This document shows positions 1 to 9,885 of a stretch of 64,000 nt of DNA, piece by piece. Made by a program: the position numbers and the translations under genes. Within the stretch, counting starts at the first letter, position 1. Every line of letters begins with the position of its first letter. Location: assembly GCA_021812385.1 (NCBI GenBank), contig JAKANO010000006.1:148212-212211 (forward strand), read 5' to 3'. The notes under the pieces were generated by a model, which made no database searches, was not told where the DNA came from, and saw only the letters and a program-made list of their open reading frames with translations. Origin of the DNA: Pseudomonadota bacterium (GTDB taxonomy: Bacteria; Pseudomonadota; Gammaproteobacteria; Burkholderiales; Thiobacteraceae).

Positions 1-1
1 C

Positions 2-1063
2 AAGATTGCCTTGCGCAACCGCATCGTTATCGCGCCCATGTGCCAATATTCCGCCGAGCAGGGCCAAGCAACGGATTGGCATCTGATACACCTGGGGCAT
101 TTGGCTTTATCCGGCGCCGGGCTGTTGTTCATCGAGGCAACGGCAGTGACGCCCGATGGCCGCATTTCTCCCGCCGACCTGGGTTTATGGTCGGACCAAA
201 CGGAAGCCGCACTAGCGCGCGTCTTGCAATCGATTCGGCAGCACTCCGCCATACCTATCGCCATCCAGTTGGCGCATGCCGGACGCAAGGCATCCACCCA
301 GGTACCGTGGCAAAGCGGGCAATTTATCGCGCCAGAACATGGCGGCTGGCAGACCATCGCACCCTCTGCCCTGCCCTTTGATGCGGACAGTGGTGCGCCG
401 CTCGCGCTGGATGACGCTGGACTGCAACGCATCCGCGACAATTTCGTATCCGCCGCGCAACGCGCACAGCGGCTCGGCATCGAGGTCATCGAACTGCACG
501 CGGCGCACGGCTATTTGCTGCATCAATTCCTGTCGCCTTTGTCGAATGCCCGAACGGATCGGTATGGCGGCACGCTGGAGAACCGCATGCGCTTCCCGCT
601 CGAAGTGTTCGAGGCGATACGCAGCGCCGTGCCAGGCGACACGCCGGTGGGTATCCGGATTTCCGCCACGGACTGGGTGGATGGCGGCTGGAACATCGAG
701 CAGAGCGTCGTGTTCGCCAAGGAATTGCAGCGTCGGGGATGCGCCTTCATCGATGTATCGAGCGGCGGACTGTCGCCCTTGCAGCAAATCCCAGTGCAAG
801 CCGGCTATCAAGTACCTTTCGCCGAAAGAGTCCGGCGCGACAGCGGCATGCCGACCATCGCGGTGGGACTGATTACCGAGCCGGATCAGGCAGAAACAAT
901 AATCGCCTCGGGACAAGCCGACATGGTGGCGCTGGCCCGCGGCATGCTGTACGACCCGCGCTGGCCGTGGCATGCGGCGGCGCAGCTGGGCGCCCAAGTC
1001 GACGCGCCGAAACAATATTGGCGCTCGCAGCCACGCGAGTTCAAAAATTTATTCAAGCCATGA
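2..1063 (+). CDS. NADH:flavin oxidoreductase, old yellow enzyme family (5' partial)
   Basis: FMN-dependent ene-reductase of the OYE family, expected to reduce activated C=C bonds with NAD(P)H in the cytoplasm. The frame is open to the left edge (K-I-A-L-R-N-R before the APMCQYSA motif), so the true start lies outside the window; an internal TTG at 11 is not the start. The visible 353 residues hold APMCQYSA, whose Cys is the redox-tuning residue of the YqjM/XenA subclass, the QLAHAGRK motif, the HAAHGYLLHQF catalytic His pair and SNARTDRYGG. The C-terminal half contains the FMN phosphate region ARGMLYDPRWPWHAA. This length and motif set fit the short YqjM/XenA branch. Substrate cannot be read from sequence. 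Confidence 0.93.
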   Translation, partial: KIALRNRIVIAPMCQYSAEQGQATDWHLIHLGHLALSGAGLLFIEATAVTPDGRISPADLGLWSDQTEAALARVLQSIRQHSAIPIAIQLAHAGRKASTQVPWQSGQFIAPEHGGWQTIAPSALPFDADSGAPLALDDAGLQRIRDNFVSAAQRAQRLGIEVIELHAAHGYLLHQFLSPLSNARTDRYGGTLENRMRFPLEVFEAIRSAVPGDTPVGIRISATDWVDGGWNIEQSVVFAKELQRRGCAFIDVSSGGLSPLQQIPVQAGYQVPFAERVRRDSGMPTIAVGLITEPDQAETIIASGQADMVALARGMLYDPRWPWHAAAQLGAQVDAPKQYWRSQPREFKNLFKP

Positions 1064-1069
1064 ACCGCA

Positions 1070-1990
1070 TCACTCCGCGCGCAGCTTGAGTATTGCGTCC
1101 CAGCGCGGCTGCGATCCGATGCGTTGCGCCAAATATTCGACCAATACCCTAACCCGGTGCGGCACATAGCGGTTGCTCGGAAAAATCGCGTAGATACCCA
1201 GCTCCGGCGTCGGAAATTTGCGCAAAAGAATTTCCAGCTTGCGTTCACGCACCGCTTCTTCGGCGATGAAAGTTGGTGCCTTGGTAATGCCGAGGCCTTG
1301 TATCGCGGCGGCGAGCAAGGCATCGCCGCTGTTGGCATCGAGCTTGCCGCCAATGGGGAACCACTGTGTTTCGCCGTCGATGACGAAGGACCAACTGGAG
1401 CGCGCGGCGAGCAAATAGCCGAAGCACTCGTGCTGGATGAGATCCCGGGGGTGCTTGGGCCGGCCATGCAGCTTTAAATACGCCGGCGCGGCGACGACCA
1501 CACTCTGACTGCTGCCGATCTTGCGCGCCACGTCGCCTGGATCGAGCCGATCCGCAATGCGAATCGCCAAATCGAAACCACCTTCGATAAGATTGCTGCG
1601 GCGGTCGCTGAATTCCAGCTCAATCGATATCTCCGGATTGGCTTTCATAAAATCGCCGAACATCGGCATCAATTGGCGAATGCCGAAGGAGAACGGCAAG
1701 GTGATGCGAAGGTGGCCGCGCGGCGCTTGGCTGTCCTCAGTTAAGCCTCCTTCGGCGGCGTCCACCAGGCTCAAAATTTCGCGGCATTTTTCCAGATAAG
1801 TCGCGCCGGCGGATGTGAGGCTCAGGCGCCGCGTGCTGCGCGCCAGCAGCTTCGTTCCCAAGTGCGCTTCCAGCCCCGCCACCTGTCGCGTCACCACCGA
1901 GCGCGCCACATGCATCTGTTGCGCCACGGCAGCGAAGCTGCCGAGTTCGGCGACCCGTACAAAGAGTTGCATGCTATCGAGCCTATCCAT
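1070..1990 (-). CDS. LysR family transcriptional regulator
   Basis: A 306-aa LysR regulator. The start is taken at the ATG of MDRLDSMQLFVRVAEL; a longer frame upstream has no family resemblance and crosses the promoter of the divergent gene. The N-terminal winged HTH covers about residues 5-62 (GSFAAVAQQMHVARSVVTRQ), followed by a type-2 periplasmic-binding-like effector domain from about 90. It is convergent with the preceding flavin reductase, with only 6 nt between the stops, and divergent from the cytochrome b561/YceI cluster with a 123-bp shared intergenic region. LysR proteins often act on a divergent neighbour, so that cluster is the likely target (inference). Effector unknown. Confidence 0.93.
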   Translation of the reverse strand: MDRLDSMQLFVRVAELGSFAAVAQQMHVARSVVTRQVAGLEAHLGTKLLARSTRRLSLTSAGATYLEKCREILSLVDAAEGGLTEDSQAPRGHLRITLPFSFGIRQLMPMFGDFMKANPEISIELEFSDRRSNLIEGGFDLAIRIADRLDPGDVARKIGSSQSVVVAAPAYLKLHGRPKHPRDLIQHECFGYLLAARSSWSFVIDGETQWFPIGGKLDANSGDALLAAAIQGLGITKAPTFIAEEAVRERKLEILLRKFPTPELGIYAIFPSNRYVPHRVRVLVEYLAQRIGSQPRWDAILKLRAE

Positions 1991-2113
1991 CAATCTCTCC
2001 GATCTATTGTTGCATATTTTGCAATAATGATTTCTCAATTGTAGGCTATTTTTCGTACAAGTTCTTGCGTACAGTGCAGCCATCGACCAACCGCAACCAC
2101 ATGGAGTTTGCTT

Positions 2114-2659
2114 ATGCGTCATCCCGCAAGCTATACCCGCACCGCCATCGGCCTGCATTGGCTAGTGGCAATTGCGATTGTCACAACCTTCAGCGTGGGT
2201 TTGTACATGAGCGACCTGCCCTTGTCGCCCGACAAACTGAAGATTTATTCCTGGCACAAATGGGCCGGCGTGACAATTTTTCTGTTAGTGGCGTTTCGCC
2301 TCATGTGGCGCTTGACGCATCTTCCGCCGGCGCTGCCCGTGGGCATGCCCGCTTGGCAGCACACCGCGGCCGAAGCCGCACACTGGCTGCTGTATGCGTT
2401 GATGATCGCCGTGCCGCTGTCCGGCTGGCTGATGAGCTCGGCCAAAGGTTTCCAGACGGTGTATTTCGGCGTGCTGCCGCTGCCCGATCTACTGGCGAAG
2501 AACAAGGAGCTGGGCAAGACGCTCGAGACGGTGCATCAGGCGCTGAATTTCACCATGGCCGGTTTGGTGCTGGCGCATGCGGGCGCCGCGCTCAAGCACC
2601 ACTTCATCGATCGCGACGCGGTGCTGGCGCGCATGCTGCCTTTTCTTAAAAAAGCTTAA
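2114..2659 (+). CDS. cytochrome b561 family protein
   Basis: A 181-aa four-helix integral membrane b-type cytochrome of the bacterial b561 (YceJ/CybB) family. ATG 2114 (MRHPASYTRTAIGLHW) is preferred over TTG 2108 because GGAG lies 7-8 nt upstream. Candidate haem ligands are visible in GLHWL, YSWHKWAG, the HQALNF region and LAHAGAALKHHF, and four hydrophobic segments can be seen. It heads a same-strand cluster with two yceI genes. The yceJ-yceI pairing is known from enterobacteria, where both are base- and stress-induced, but the electron donor and acceptor are not established. The divergent LysR gene may control it. Confidence 0.92.
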   Translation: MRHPASYTRTAIGLHWLVAIAIVTTFSVGLYMSDLPLSPDKLKIYSWHKWAGVTIFLLVAFRLMWRLTHLPPALPVGMPAWQHTAAEAAHWLLYALMIAVPLSGWLMSSAKGFQTVYFGVLPLPDLLAKNKELGKTLETVHQALNFTMAGLVLAHAGAALKHHFIDRDAVLARMLPFLKKA

Positions 2660-2715
2660 AAATTTATCAAAAACGTAGCGTAGTAGTTTTTCTACAAATT
2701 GTTAGGAGAATTGCC

Positions 2716-3285
2716 ATGAACACACTTTTAAAATCTGCTCTCCTGCTCGCGCTGCTGACCGGTGCGGCGCACGCCGTCGAATACAATACCCTGCGCCCCG
2801 AGCAAAGCCGCATGACTTTCGTCTACAAGCAAATGAATGTGCCGCTCGAAGGCAGCTTCAAGCGCTTCAACGGCCAAATCATTTTCGATCCGGCGAAACC
2901 GACGTTGGCCAAAGCCATGATCGAGATCGATCTCGCCAGCATCGACGCCGGCTCCGACGAAGCCAATGACGAGGTCGCGGGCAAGCTCTGGTTCAACACC
3001 AAACAGTTTCCCAGCGCGCGCTTCGTGTCCACATCGATCAAGTCACTGGGCAACAACCGCTTCGAAGTGGCGGGCAAGATGAGCATCAAGGGCAGGACGC
3101 ACGATGCCAGCACGCCGGCCACGTTTCATCCGGAAGGCGCGAACGGCGTATTCGAAGGCAGCTTCGTGTTGAAGCGCGCCGACTACGGCCTCGGCGAAGG
3201 CATGTGGGCCGACTTCGGCACCGTGGCCAATGAAGTGCAAATCAAGTTCCGGCTGGTGGCGTCCAGCGCCGCCGGCAAGAAGTAG
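2716..3285 (+). CDS. yceI: YceI family periplasmic protein (copy 1)
   Basis: A 189-aa lipocalin-like YceI protein with an N-terminal signal peptide (MNTLLKSALLLALLTGAAHA, cleavage near residue 20). YceI domains form a beta-barrel that binds long polyisoprenoid or lipid ligands. The family pattern YNTLRPEQSRMTFVYKQ ... GSFKRFNGQIIFDP ... SIDAGSDEANDEV ... KQFPSARFVSTSI is present. The start has a good ribosome site (TTAGGAGAATTGCC). It sits 56 nt after the b561 gene and 34 nt before a second yceI. The two copies differ: this one ends with a basic GKK tail and departs from the canonical YDIDPAHT opening of the next copy. Confidence 0.92.
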   Translation: MNTLLKSALLLALLTGAAHAVEYNTLRPEQSRMTFVYKQMNVPLEGSFKRFNGQIIFDPAKPTLAKAMIEIDLASIDAGSDEANDEVAGKLWFNTKQFPSARFVSTSIKSLGNNRFEVAGKMSIKGRTHDASTPATFHPEGANGVFEGSFVLKRADYGLGEGMWADFGTVANEVQIKFRLVASSAAGKK

Positions 3286-3319
3286 TTACCCCCACTTTTT
3301 TTCACACAGGAGAATCACC

Positions 3320-3886
3320 ATGAAAAAACTCGCGATTGCCCTTGCTCTTGCTGCACTCACCACCAGCGCGTTTGCCGCGCCGGATACCTACGACATCGAT
3401 CCGGCGCACACCGCGCCGCGTTTCGAATACAGCCACTTCGGCTACTCCATGCAGATCCACAGCTTCGACAAGACCAGCGGCAAGATCGTGTACGACCCCG
3501 CCGCCAAGACCGGATCGGTGGATATCACCATCGACGCTAAATCGGTGAACACCGGCTACGCCTTGTTGAACGAGCACATCCAGGGCGAGGATTTTTTCGA
3601 TACCGCGAAATACCCGACCATCACCTTCAAATCGACCTCCGTGAAATTCAAGGGCGATAAGCCGGTGGAAGTCATGGGCAATCTCACGGTGAAAGGCATC
3701 ACCAAACCGGTGACCCTGACCCTCACCTCGTTCCAAGCGAAGCCGCATCCGATGATGAAGAAAGACGCGATTGGCGCCAATGCCGTGACGAAGATCAAGC
3801 GCTCGGAATTCAATATGGGCAAATACGCGCCGAATGTTTCCGATGACGTCACCCTCAGCATCGCCGTCGAAGCGGTGAAGGAATAA
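3320..3886 (+). CDS. yceI: YceI family periplasmic protein (copy 2)
   Basis: A 188-aa YceI protein. The start at MKKLAIALALAALTTSAFA gives a clean Sec signal peptide and has AGGAGA 7 nt upstream; an earlier start in the same frame would put about 30 unrelated residues before the signal. The mature protein begins APDTYDIDPAHTAPRFEYSH and carries the family motifs SFDKTSGKIVYDP, SVNTGYALLNEHIQGEDFFD and KYPTITFKS. It is the closer of the two copies to enterobacterial YceI. The tandem paralogues downstream of a b561 cytochrome suggest related periplasmic isoprenoid or quinone-binding roles (inference). Confidence 0.94.
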   Translation: MKKLAIALALAALTTSAFAAPDTYDIDPAHTAPRFEYSHFGYSMQIHSFDKTSGKIVYDPAAKTGSVDITIDAKSVNTGYALLNEHIQGEDFFDTAKYPTITFKSTSVKFKGDKPVEVMGNLTVKGITKPVTLTLTSFQAKPHPMMKKDAIGANAVTKIKRSEFNMGKYAPNVSDDVTLSIAVEAVKE

Positions 3887-3895
3887 GGAAGCGCA

Positions 3896-4702
3896 ATGTC
3901 CGCGCGCATGCCCGTCGTGTTCGTGTCCCACGGCGCTCCGGATGCCTTGTTGAAGGCGCCGGACGCCGTGGACTGCTGGCGCGACATCGGCCGGCAGCTT
4001 CCCGCGCCGTCCGCGATTCTGGTGGTGTCGGCGCATTGGGAAGCACGCCAGCCTACGGCCAGCCTATCCGGTGCGCCGGAAACCATTCACGACTTCTCCG
4101 GTTTCGCACCGGCGCTGCAGCGCATGCAATATCCCGCGCCGGGTGCGCCGGCGCTGGCGGAGCGCGCCGTGTCCTTGCTCTCCGCTGCGGGCATCGCGGC
4201 GGATCTGCATCCGAGCCGTGGGCTGGATCACGGCGCTTGGGTGCCGCTGACGGCGATGTTTCCGCAGGCCAATGTGCCGGTCACCCAACTCTCGCTCATT
4301 CGCAACGGCAGCGTGGCGCAACATTTCGCGCTGGGTCAGGCGCTCGCACCCTTGCGCGAGGAAGGCGTGCTGATCCTCGCTTCCGGCGCGATCACGCATA
4401 ACTTCGGCTGGCTGGATTGGCAGGCGCAAAGCGAGCAAGCGCCACTGCCGCAAGCCGCGGTGTTTGCCGATTGGGTGGCCGAGCGCTTGGCTGCGCAAGA
4501 TGTCGCAGCGCTGCTGGCCTATCGCGCGCTGCCGCACGGCGCGGAGCCGCATCCCACAGAAGATCATTTTCTGCCGCTGTTCGTGGCCCTTGGCGCGGCG
4601 AGCGGCGATACGCCCACGCGCTTACGCCCGCACTTTAGCTATGCCGCCCTAGCCATGGATGCTTATGTCTGGCAAGGTACCGCAGGCGCTTCAATGGCGT
4701 AG
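3896..4702 (+). CDS. ygiD: class III extradiol ring-cleavage dioxygenase, DODA/YgiD type
   Basis: A 268-aa member of the LigB-type extradiol dioxygenases closest to 4,5-DOPA dioxygenase YgiD. Metal-binding and catalytic histidines in the expected spacing are visible at about H12 (FVSHGAP), H47 (VVSAHWEA), H168 (SGAITHNFGWLDW) and H224 (PTEDHFLPL), which argues for an intact non-haem metal site. It begins 9 nt after the second yceI stop and is probably co-transcribed with that cluster. The physiological catechol substrate is unknown; in E. coli YgiD cleaves L-DOPA. Confidence 0.92.
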   Translation: MSARMPVVFVSHGAPDALLKAPDAVDCWRDIGRQLPAPSAILVVSAHWEARQPTASLSGAPETIHDFSGFAPALQRMQYPAPGAPALAERAVSLLSAAGIAADLHPSRGLDHGAWVPLTAMFPQANVPVTQLSLIRNGSVAQHFALGQALAPLREEGVLILASGAITHNFGWLDWQAQSEQAPLPQAAVFADWVAERLAAQDVAALLAYRALPHGAEPHPTEDHFLPLFVALGAASGDTPTRLRPHFSYAALAMDAYVWQGTAGASMA

Positions 4703-4756
4703 CCGTTGAAGCGGGGAAAATCCTTCGTATTGCATAGCGCTTAGCGCTGAATAAAC

Positions 4757-6352
4757 ATGGCTATCGACAACGCTCACAGCATACCTGCATCCCCTTGGAC
4801 ACCGCTGCGCCACCGCATATTCCGCATGCTGTGGATTGCCTCGATCTTCTCCAACATCGGCTCGTGGATGCACGAAGTCGGCGCCGGCTGGATGATGACC
4901 TCGCTGGCGCCCAGCCCCTTGATGGTGGCGCTGGTGCAGGCAGCCACGACGGCCCCGATATTTTTGCTGGCGCTGCCGGCGGGTGCGCTGGCCGACATCA
5001 TCGACCGACGGCGTTACCTGATCGCAACGCAAGTGTGGATGATGCTCGTGGCGGCGGTGCTGGGCGTGCTGACGCTGGCTGGATGGACCACGGCGCCGGT
5101 ACTGCTGGTGATGACGTTTGCGCTCGGCATCGGCACCGCCATGATGATGCCGGCGTGGGGTGCGATCACGCCGGAGCTGGTGCCGCGCGCCGAATTGCAT
5201 GCCGCCATCGGTCTCAACACCATCGGCATGAACCTGGCGCGTGCTGTCGGCCCCGCGCTGGCCGGCTTGATCGTGGCCGCAACCGGGCCGGGCATGGTGT
5301 TCATCGTCAATGCGGTCTCCTTTCTCTCCACCATCGCCGCGCTGTATAGCTGGAAGCGCTCGCCCAAGGAAAGCGAGCTGCCGGCGGAGCGCCTAGCCGG
5401 CGCGGTGCGCGCCGGCTTGCGTTTTGCGCGGCATGCGCCGGAACTGCGCGCGGTGCTGATTCGCGGCGTCGGATTTTTTGTGTTCGCCAGCGCACCGTGG
5501 GCCTTGTTGCCGCTGATCGTGCGGCAAGAATTGCAAAGCGGTCCCGGCACCTACGGACTGTTCCTGGCGTGCTTGGGGATCGGCGCTATCGGCGGCGCCC
5601 TGATGCTGCCGAAAGCGCGCAACCGCCTATCGCGGGATGGACTCGTGGCCGGTTCAACGCTGCTGTACGTGTTGGCCATGCTGGCGCTGGCCCACAGCGG
5701 CAATGTATATGCGGCCGGCGTAGCGATGTTTCTCATGGGCATGGCCTGGATCAGCGTCGTATCGTCCTTGATGACGGCGACGCAAACCGCCCTGCCGGGA
5801 TGGGTGCGAGCGCGCGGCCTGGCGCTGTTCTGGGTCGTATTCACCGGCGGCATGGCCGCGGGCAGCGTGCTGTGGGGACAAGTCGCGTCCTGGGTTGGCA
5901 TACCGCAGGCGCTGACGGCAGCGGCTGTCGGCGCACTGATCGGCATCGTTGCGACACGCAAATATAAAATTGGTCTGCACGATGTCGCCGACCTTTCGCC
6001 CTCCATGCACTGGCCCACGCCAATGTCGGGCGAGGAACTACTGGATCGCGGGCCGGTGATGGTCACCGTGGAATATCAAATCGACCCGGCGCACGTCGAC
6101 GAATTTGCCCAAGCCATGTGCCAAATGCGCCGCATCCGCCGGCGCGACGGCGCCTTCATGTGGGAGCTGTTCAACGATGTCGAAGTCCCCGGCCGCGTGA
6201 TGGAATGCTTCATGGTCGAATCGTGGATCGAACACTTGCGCCAGCACGAGCGCGTCACCATTGCCGATCGTGACGTCAGCGAAAAGGTGCGGCGGTTTCA
6301 TGTCGGGACTGAGCCGCCCAAGGTGGCGCACTTTGTCGCGGTTAATCGGTAG
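4757..6352 (+). CDS. MFS transporter (MFS_3 type) with C-terminal soluble domain
   Basis: A 531-aa major facilitator. Residues about 15-400 contain the hydrophobic helices and the loop motif ALADIIDRRRYL between TM2 and TM3, as in EntS-like exporters. Residues about 430-531 form a soluble ferredoxin-like/ABM-like tail (VEYQIDPAHVDEFAQAM ... ESWIEHLRQHERVT), which is the usual architecture of the MFS_3 family. The export substrate is not deducible. It lies 54 nt after the dioxygenase on the same strand. The gene marks the end of the GC-rich block before an AT-rich accessory segment. Confidence 0.92.
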   Translation: MAIDNAHSIPASPWTPLRHRIFRMLWIASIFSNIGSWMHEVGAGWMMTSLAPSPLMVALVQAATTAPIFLLALPAGALADIIDRRRYLIATQVWMMLVAAVLGVLTLAGWTTAPVLLVMTFALGIGTAMMMPAWGAITPELVPRAELHAAIGLNTIGMNLARAVGPALAGLIVAATGPGMVFIVNAVSFLSTIAALYSWKRSPKESELPAERLAGAVRAGLRFARHAPELRAVLIRGVGFFVFASAPWALLPLIVRQELQSGPGTYGLFLACLGIGAIGGALMLPKARNRLSRDGLVAGSTLLYVLAMLALAHSGNVYAAGVAMFLMGMAWISVVSSLMTATQTALPGWVRARGLALFWVVFTGGMAAGSVLWGQVASWVGIPQALTAAAVGALIGIVATRKYKIGLHDVADLSPSMHWPTPMSGEELLDRGPVMVTVEYQIDPAHVDEFAQAMCQMRRIRRRDGAFMWELFNDVEVPGRVMECFMVESWIEHLRQHERVTIADRDVSEKVRRFHVGTEPPKVAHFVAVNR

Positions 6353-6633
6353 GTTGTGATTAAAACAAATACAGAGAGCTAGCTAAAGTTCAAGCGCTTT
6401 TGTTTGAGCGTCTCTTACTCGGCCTTTGCAGGCGTTCGTGGGAAAGCACTGCTATTCTGCCTATGTCTGCTTTGGGGTTATCTACAGGCGCACGTGCTAC
6501 CGTTAATAGCAGTCCGAAAGATAGTGAACTTCAGTCTTCCTCGGTGAAATTACTGCAAGAGCTTCTATACAGCTTGAACGCTTGGGCTCAGGCCCGGTGG
6601 CGCATTAGTGACGAAGTCACCTGGAAACCATCG
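6353..6633. other. intergenic stretch, no gene supported
   Basis: 281 nt between the MFS gene and a convergent hypothetical gene. A 112-codon open frame crosses it from a TTG at 6400, but it has no ribosome site, no recognisable domain, and runs antisense through the end of the next gene. I see no convincing hairpin terminator or repeat here. Confidence 0.5.
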
Positions 6634-7221
6634 TTAGACGAGTCGGTTAAGCCGATGCCACATAATGTCATCGTACTGTACAGGATGAATCGCATTCTGA
6701 AAATCGTCTTCAATGTGTTTTGCAACCAATTTTTGTAGGGCGTCATATTCAGACTTTCCCAATGCTTCAATCGTTTCAGCCTTGATATTCGCACTGGGAT
6801 ACTTTTTCTTCAGGTTTGTTAAGATCGGGGTGTCGACTGCTCCGTGAAGAACGGGCAACAACTTTGCCGCCAAATCGCAACTTGGCAGGTGGCAGTAGTA
6901 GACATAAACCTTCACGGCGATGTCAAAGACTTTGGCGGCATGGCCATATGAGGCTGCCTGGCTTTTCTTATTTTTCTTATTCTTTAACTTCTTTTCTGCC
7001 GTCGAAACGTTCTTTGTGAACCACTCACAGAATTCCAAGTGGATACTCTCAAAAGAGTCTTTGCCATCAAAGATCATGAACTTGCTAAACGAATTCTCCA
7101 GCCTCTGCACAATCTTTTTCTTTGTTCCTTTTTCAAATATGCGATTCATAGCAGTGAACGTGATAGCCATATCAATCACATTCTTAAATTTGATGACGGA
7201 TATCTCGTCACTTAGATTCAT
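6634..7221 (-). CDS. hypothetical protein, AT-rich accessory gene
   Basis: 195-aa protein I do not recognise. It is soluble by eye, lysine-rich (EKKLKNKKNKKSQ near residue 80), with a short central segment containing YVYYCHLPSCDL. No signal peptide or membrane helix is visible. The gene is clearly more AT-rich than both flanks and its codon use differs from the housekeeping genes around it, which suggests horizontal acquisition (inference). It is preceded on the same strand by a small membrane protein gene, with about 97 nt between them, so the two may be one transcription unit. No function is proposed. Confidence 0.7.
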   Translation of the reverse strand: MNLSDEISVIKFKNVIDMAITFTAMNRIFEKGTKKKIVQRLENSFSKFMIFDGKDSFESIHLEFCEWFTKNVSTAEKKLKNKKNKKSQAASYGHAAKVFDIAVKVYVYYCHLPSCDLAAKLLPVLHGAVDTPILTNLKKKYPSANIKAETIEALGKSEYDALQKLVAKHIEDDFQNAIHPVQYDDIMWHRLNRLV

Positions 7222-7318
7222 GCAGTCTCCTCTGAGTCGCCATAATTGGTGAAGTATTTTGTTTCCGAAGTCCAGAGCTTTAGGCTGGTACCCCTTCCCC
7301 CACTCGGCTGATAGGCGT

Positions 7319-7891
7319 TTAATTGGCTATTTGCGCCTCCACATAATATTCACTCTTGTCTTTGTCATTCCATTTAACAGAATATTGAACCGTATCTTCA
7401 CCTGCGGTGGTGACAAGGGTGCCTGTGCACGAGCGAATCTCGGTATCCTTGTTATATCCCTGCTCGTTAATACTCTTCACTGTGACATACTGAATGCCAG
7501 AAGCCTTTGCGATGGGGAGATCAGTTAACACCTTACCAACAAGCTGTGTTGCCTCTGCGCTATCACAGGATGGCAATCTTGAATCCATGGCCATACTAAA
7601 AGCGGCCAGTACCCACGCCCCTCCCACAATAGCCAACGCTGCTGTTTTAGCCCCGCGCCCACCCGCATCAACTGGGTGTTCCTTTGCTGTTGCGATCAGA
7701 CTACCTCTCTTGATAAGGTAGGCTGGAAAACCAATAATCCAAAGCAACAAGGTCACTACTGCCCACGCTCCCGCCGACATATTAAACACCCCCTGCCCAC
7801 CAGGAACCTTGCCAATTTTATTTTTTGTTGCATCCAGGTAAACCCAGATGGATATGACAACTATCAAAGTGACAATGATTGCATTCAACAT
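7319..7891 (-). CDS. hypothetical membrane protein with extracytoplasmic C-terminal domain
   Basis: A 190-aa protein with three predicted membrane helices (about residues 1-19, 40-60 and 83-101), then a polar C-terminal domain of about 90 residues holding exactly two cysteines (C109 and C155) that could form a disulfide outside the cytoplasm. The third helix would leave the tail in the periplasm if the N-terminus is inside. The tail has a beta-rich pattern (IQYVTVKSINEQGY, VQYSVKWNDKDKSEYYVEAQ). It is not a family I can name. It is the upstream member of the AT-rich pair and has an 18-nt-arm palindrome about 70 nt upstream of its start. Confidence 0.72.
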   Translation of the reverse strand: MLNAIIVTLIVVISIWVYLDATKNKIGKVPGGQGVFNMSAGAWAVVTLLLWIIGFPAYLIKRGSLIATAKEHPVDAGGRGAKTAALAIVGGAWVLAAFSMAMDSRLPSCDSAEATQLVGKVLTDLPIAKASGIQYVTVKSINEQGYNKDTEIRSCTGTLVTTAGEDTVQYSVKWNDKDKSEYYVEAQIAN

Positions 7892-8435
7892 TGCGCGCCT
7901 CCCTTTCCTATTGTTAAAAACTGCAAAACATACCCATAGAACGCCTGTGCATGCCTAACATAAAAATACTAGCATTTTTATGCTATCGGCAAGATTGCTA
8001 GGAACTTTAGCTCACTCACATCAGAATTGTGGTTAGCATTCTGGAGAAAACATTTCAGTCGGTGTAAAGTACATTCTGAAAATCATCACACCAATTCAGG
8101 TACCCCGAAAAGCAGACATTCCCGAATGGAGTGCTTTTACTAGCCTGCAATCGACCGCTTTGGCCGATGACCGGCCCGTCATGAAGATAACGTCAACCGT
8201 TGCTTCCTTGGCCTTTGCCTCATTCGACGCAACCAGGAGCTACTCGATTTGATCCTCCGCTATCGAATATTGCGTAGCCGCGCGCCAGCCCCGAAACTTC
8301 TATAGGCCATTCTTGAATGCCGATATCCAAACGAGTCGCAGGCTTGCGAGCAGTGCATAGCCAGTGCCAGGGCACTATTGCATTGGCAGGTACTATACAA
8401 TCCGGCTACGCTCACTCAAGAGAAGCAATCCCCGC
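7892..8435. other. long intergenic region upstream of hflX
   Basis: 544 nt with no supported gene. It contains a perfect 9-bp inverted repeat with a 6-nt spacer at 7959-7982 (see separate entry). It also contains a stretch around 8100-8220 that reads like decayed sequence with no open frame of useful length. The last 60 nt should hold the hflX promoter. I see no tRNA, riboswitch or CRISPR here. Confidence 0.5.
7959..7982. promoter_or_regulatory. AT-rich palindrome upstream of the accessory membrane-protein gene
   Basis: CATAAAAAT, six spacer bases, then ATTTTTATG: a perfect 9-bp inverted repeat 68 nt upstream of the membrane-protein start at 7891. The position suits an operator or a promoter-overlapping regulator site. 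No T-run follows on either strand that would make it a clear terminator. Confidence 0.35.
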
Positions 8436-9791
<1,356 letters not shown>

Positions 9792-9885
9792 ATTTTGATT
9801 AGCCGAATCTTCTTGGGTACGCCGCCAATGCAAGAAATGCCTATTCCACGATGGCTTCGTCTGGCGGGTCACACAGAACCATCGG

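Noticed and set aside
6400..6738. 112-codon rightward frame after the MFS gene
   Set aside because: Begins at TTG without a ribosome site, has no domain, and lies antisense to the end of the AT-rich hypothetical gene.
7491..7900. Rightward frames over the AT-rich membrane-protein gene
   Set aside because: Short, no ribosome sites, and antisense to a gene with a coherent three-helix topology.
8100..8230. Remnant of a transposon or pseudogene upstream of hflX
   Set aside because: Sequence reads as decayed but no frame, terminal repeat or recognised motif could be established by eye.
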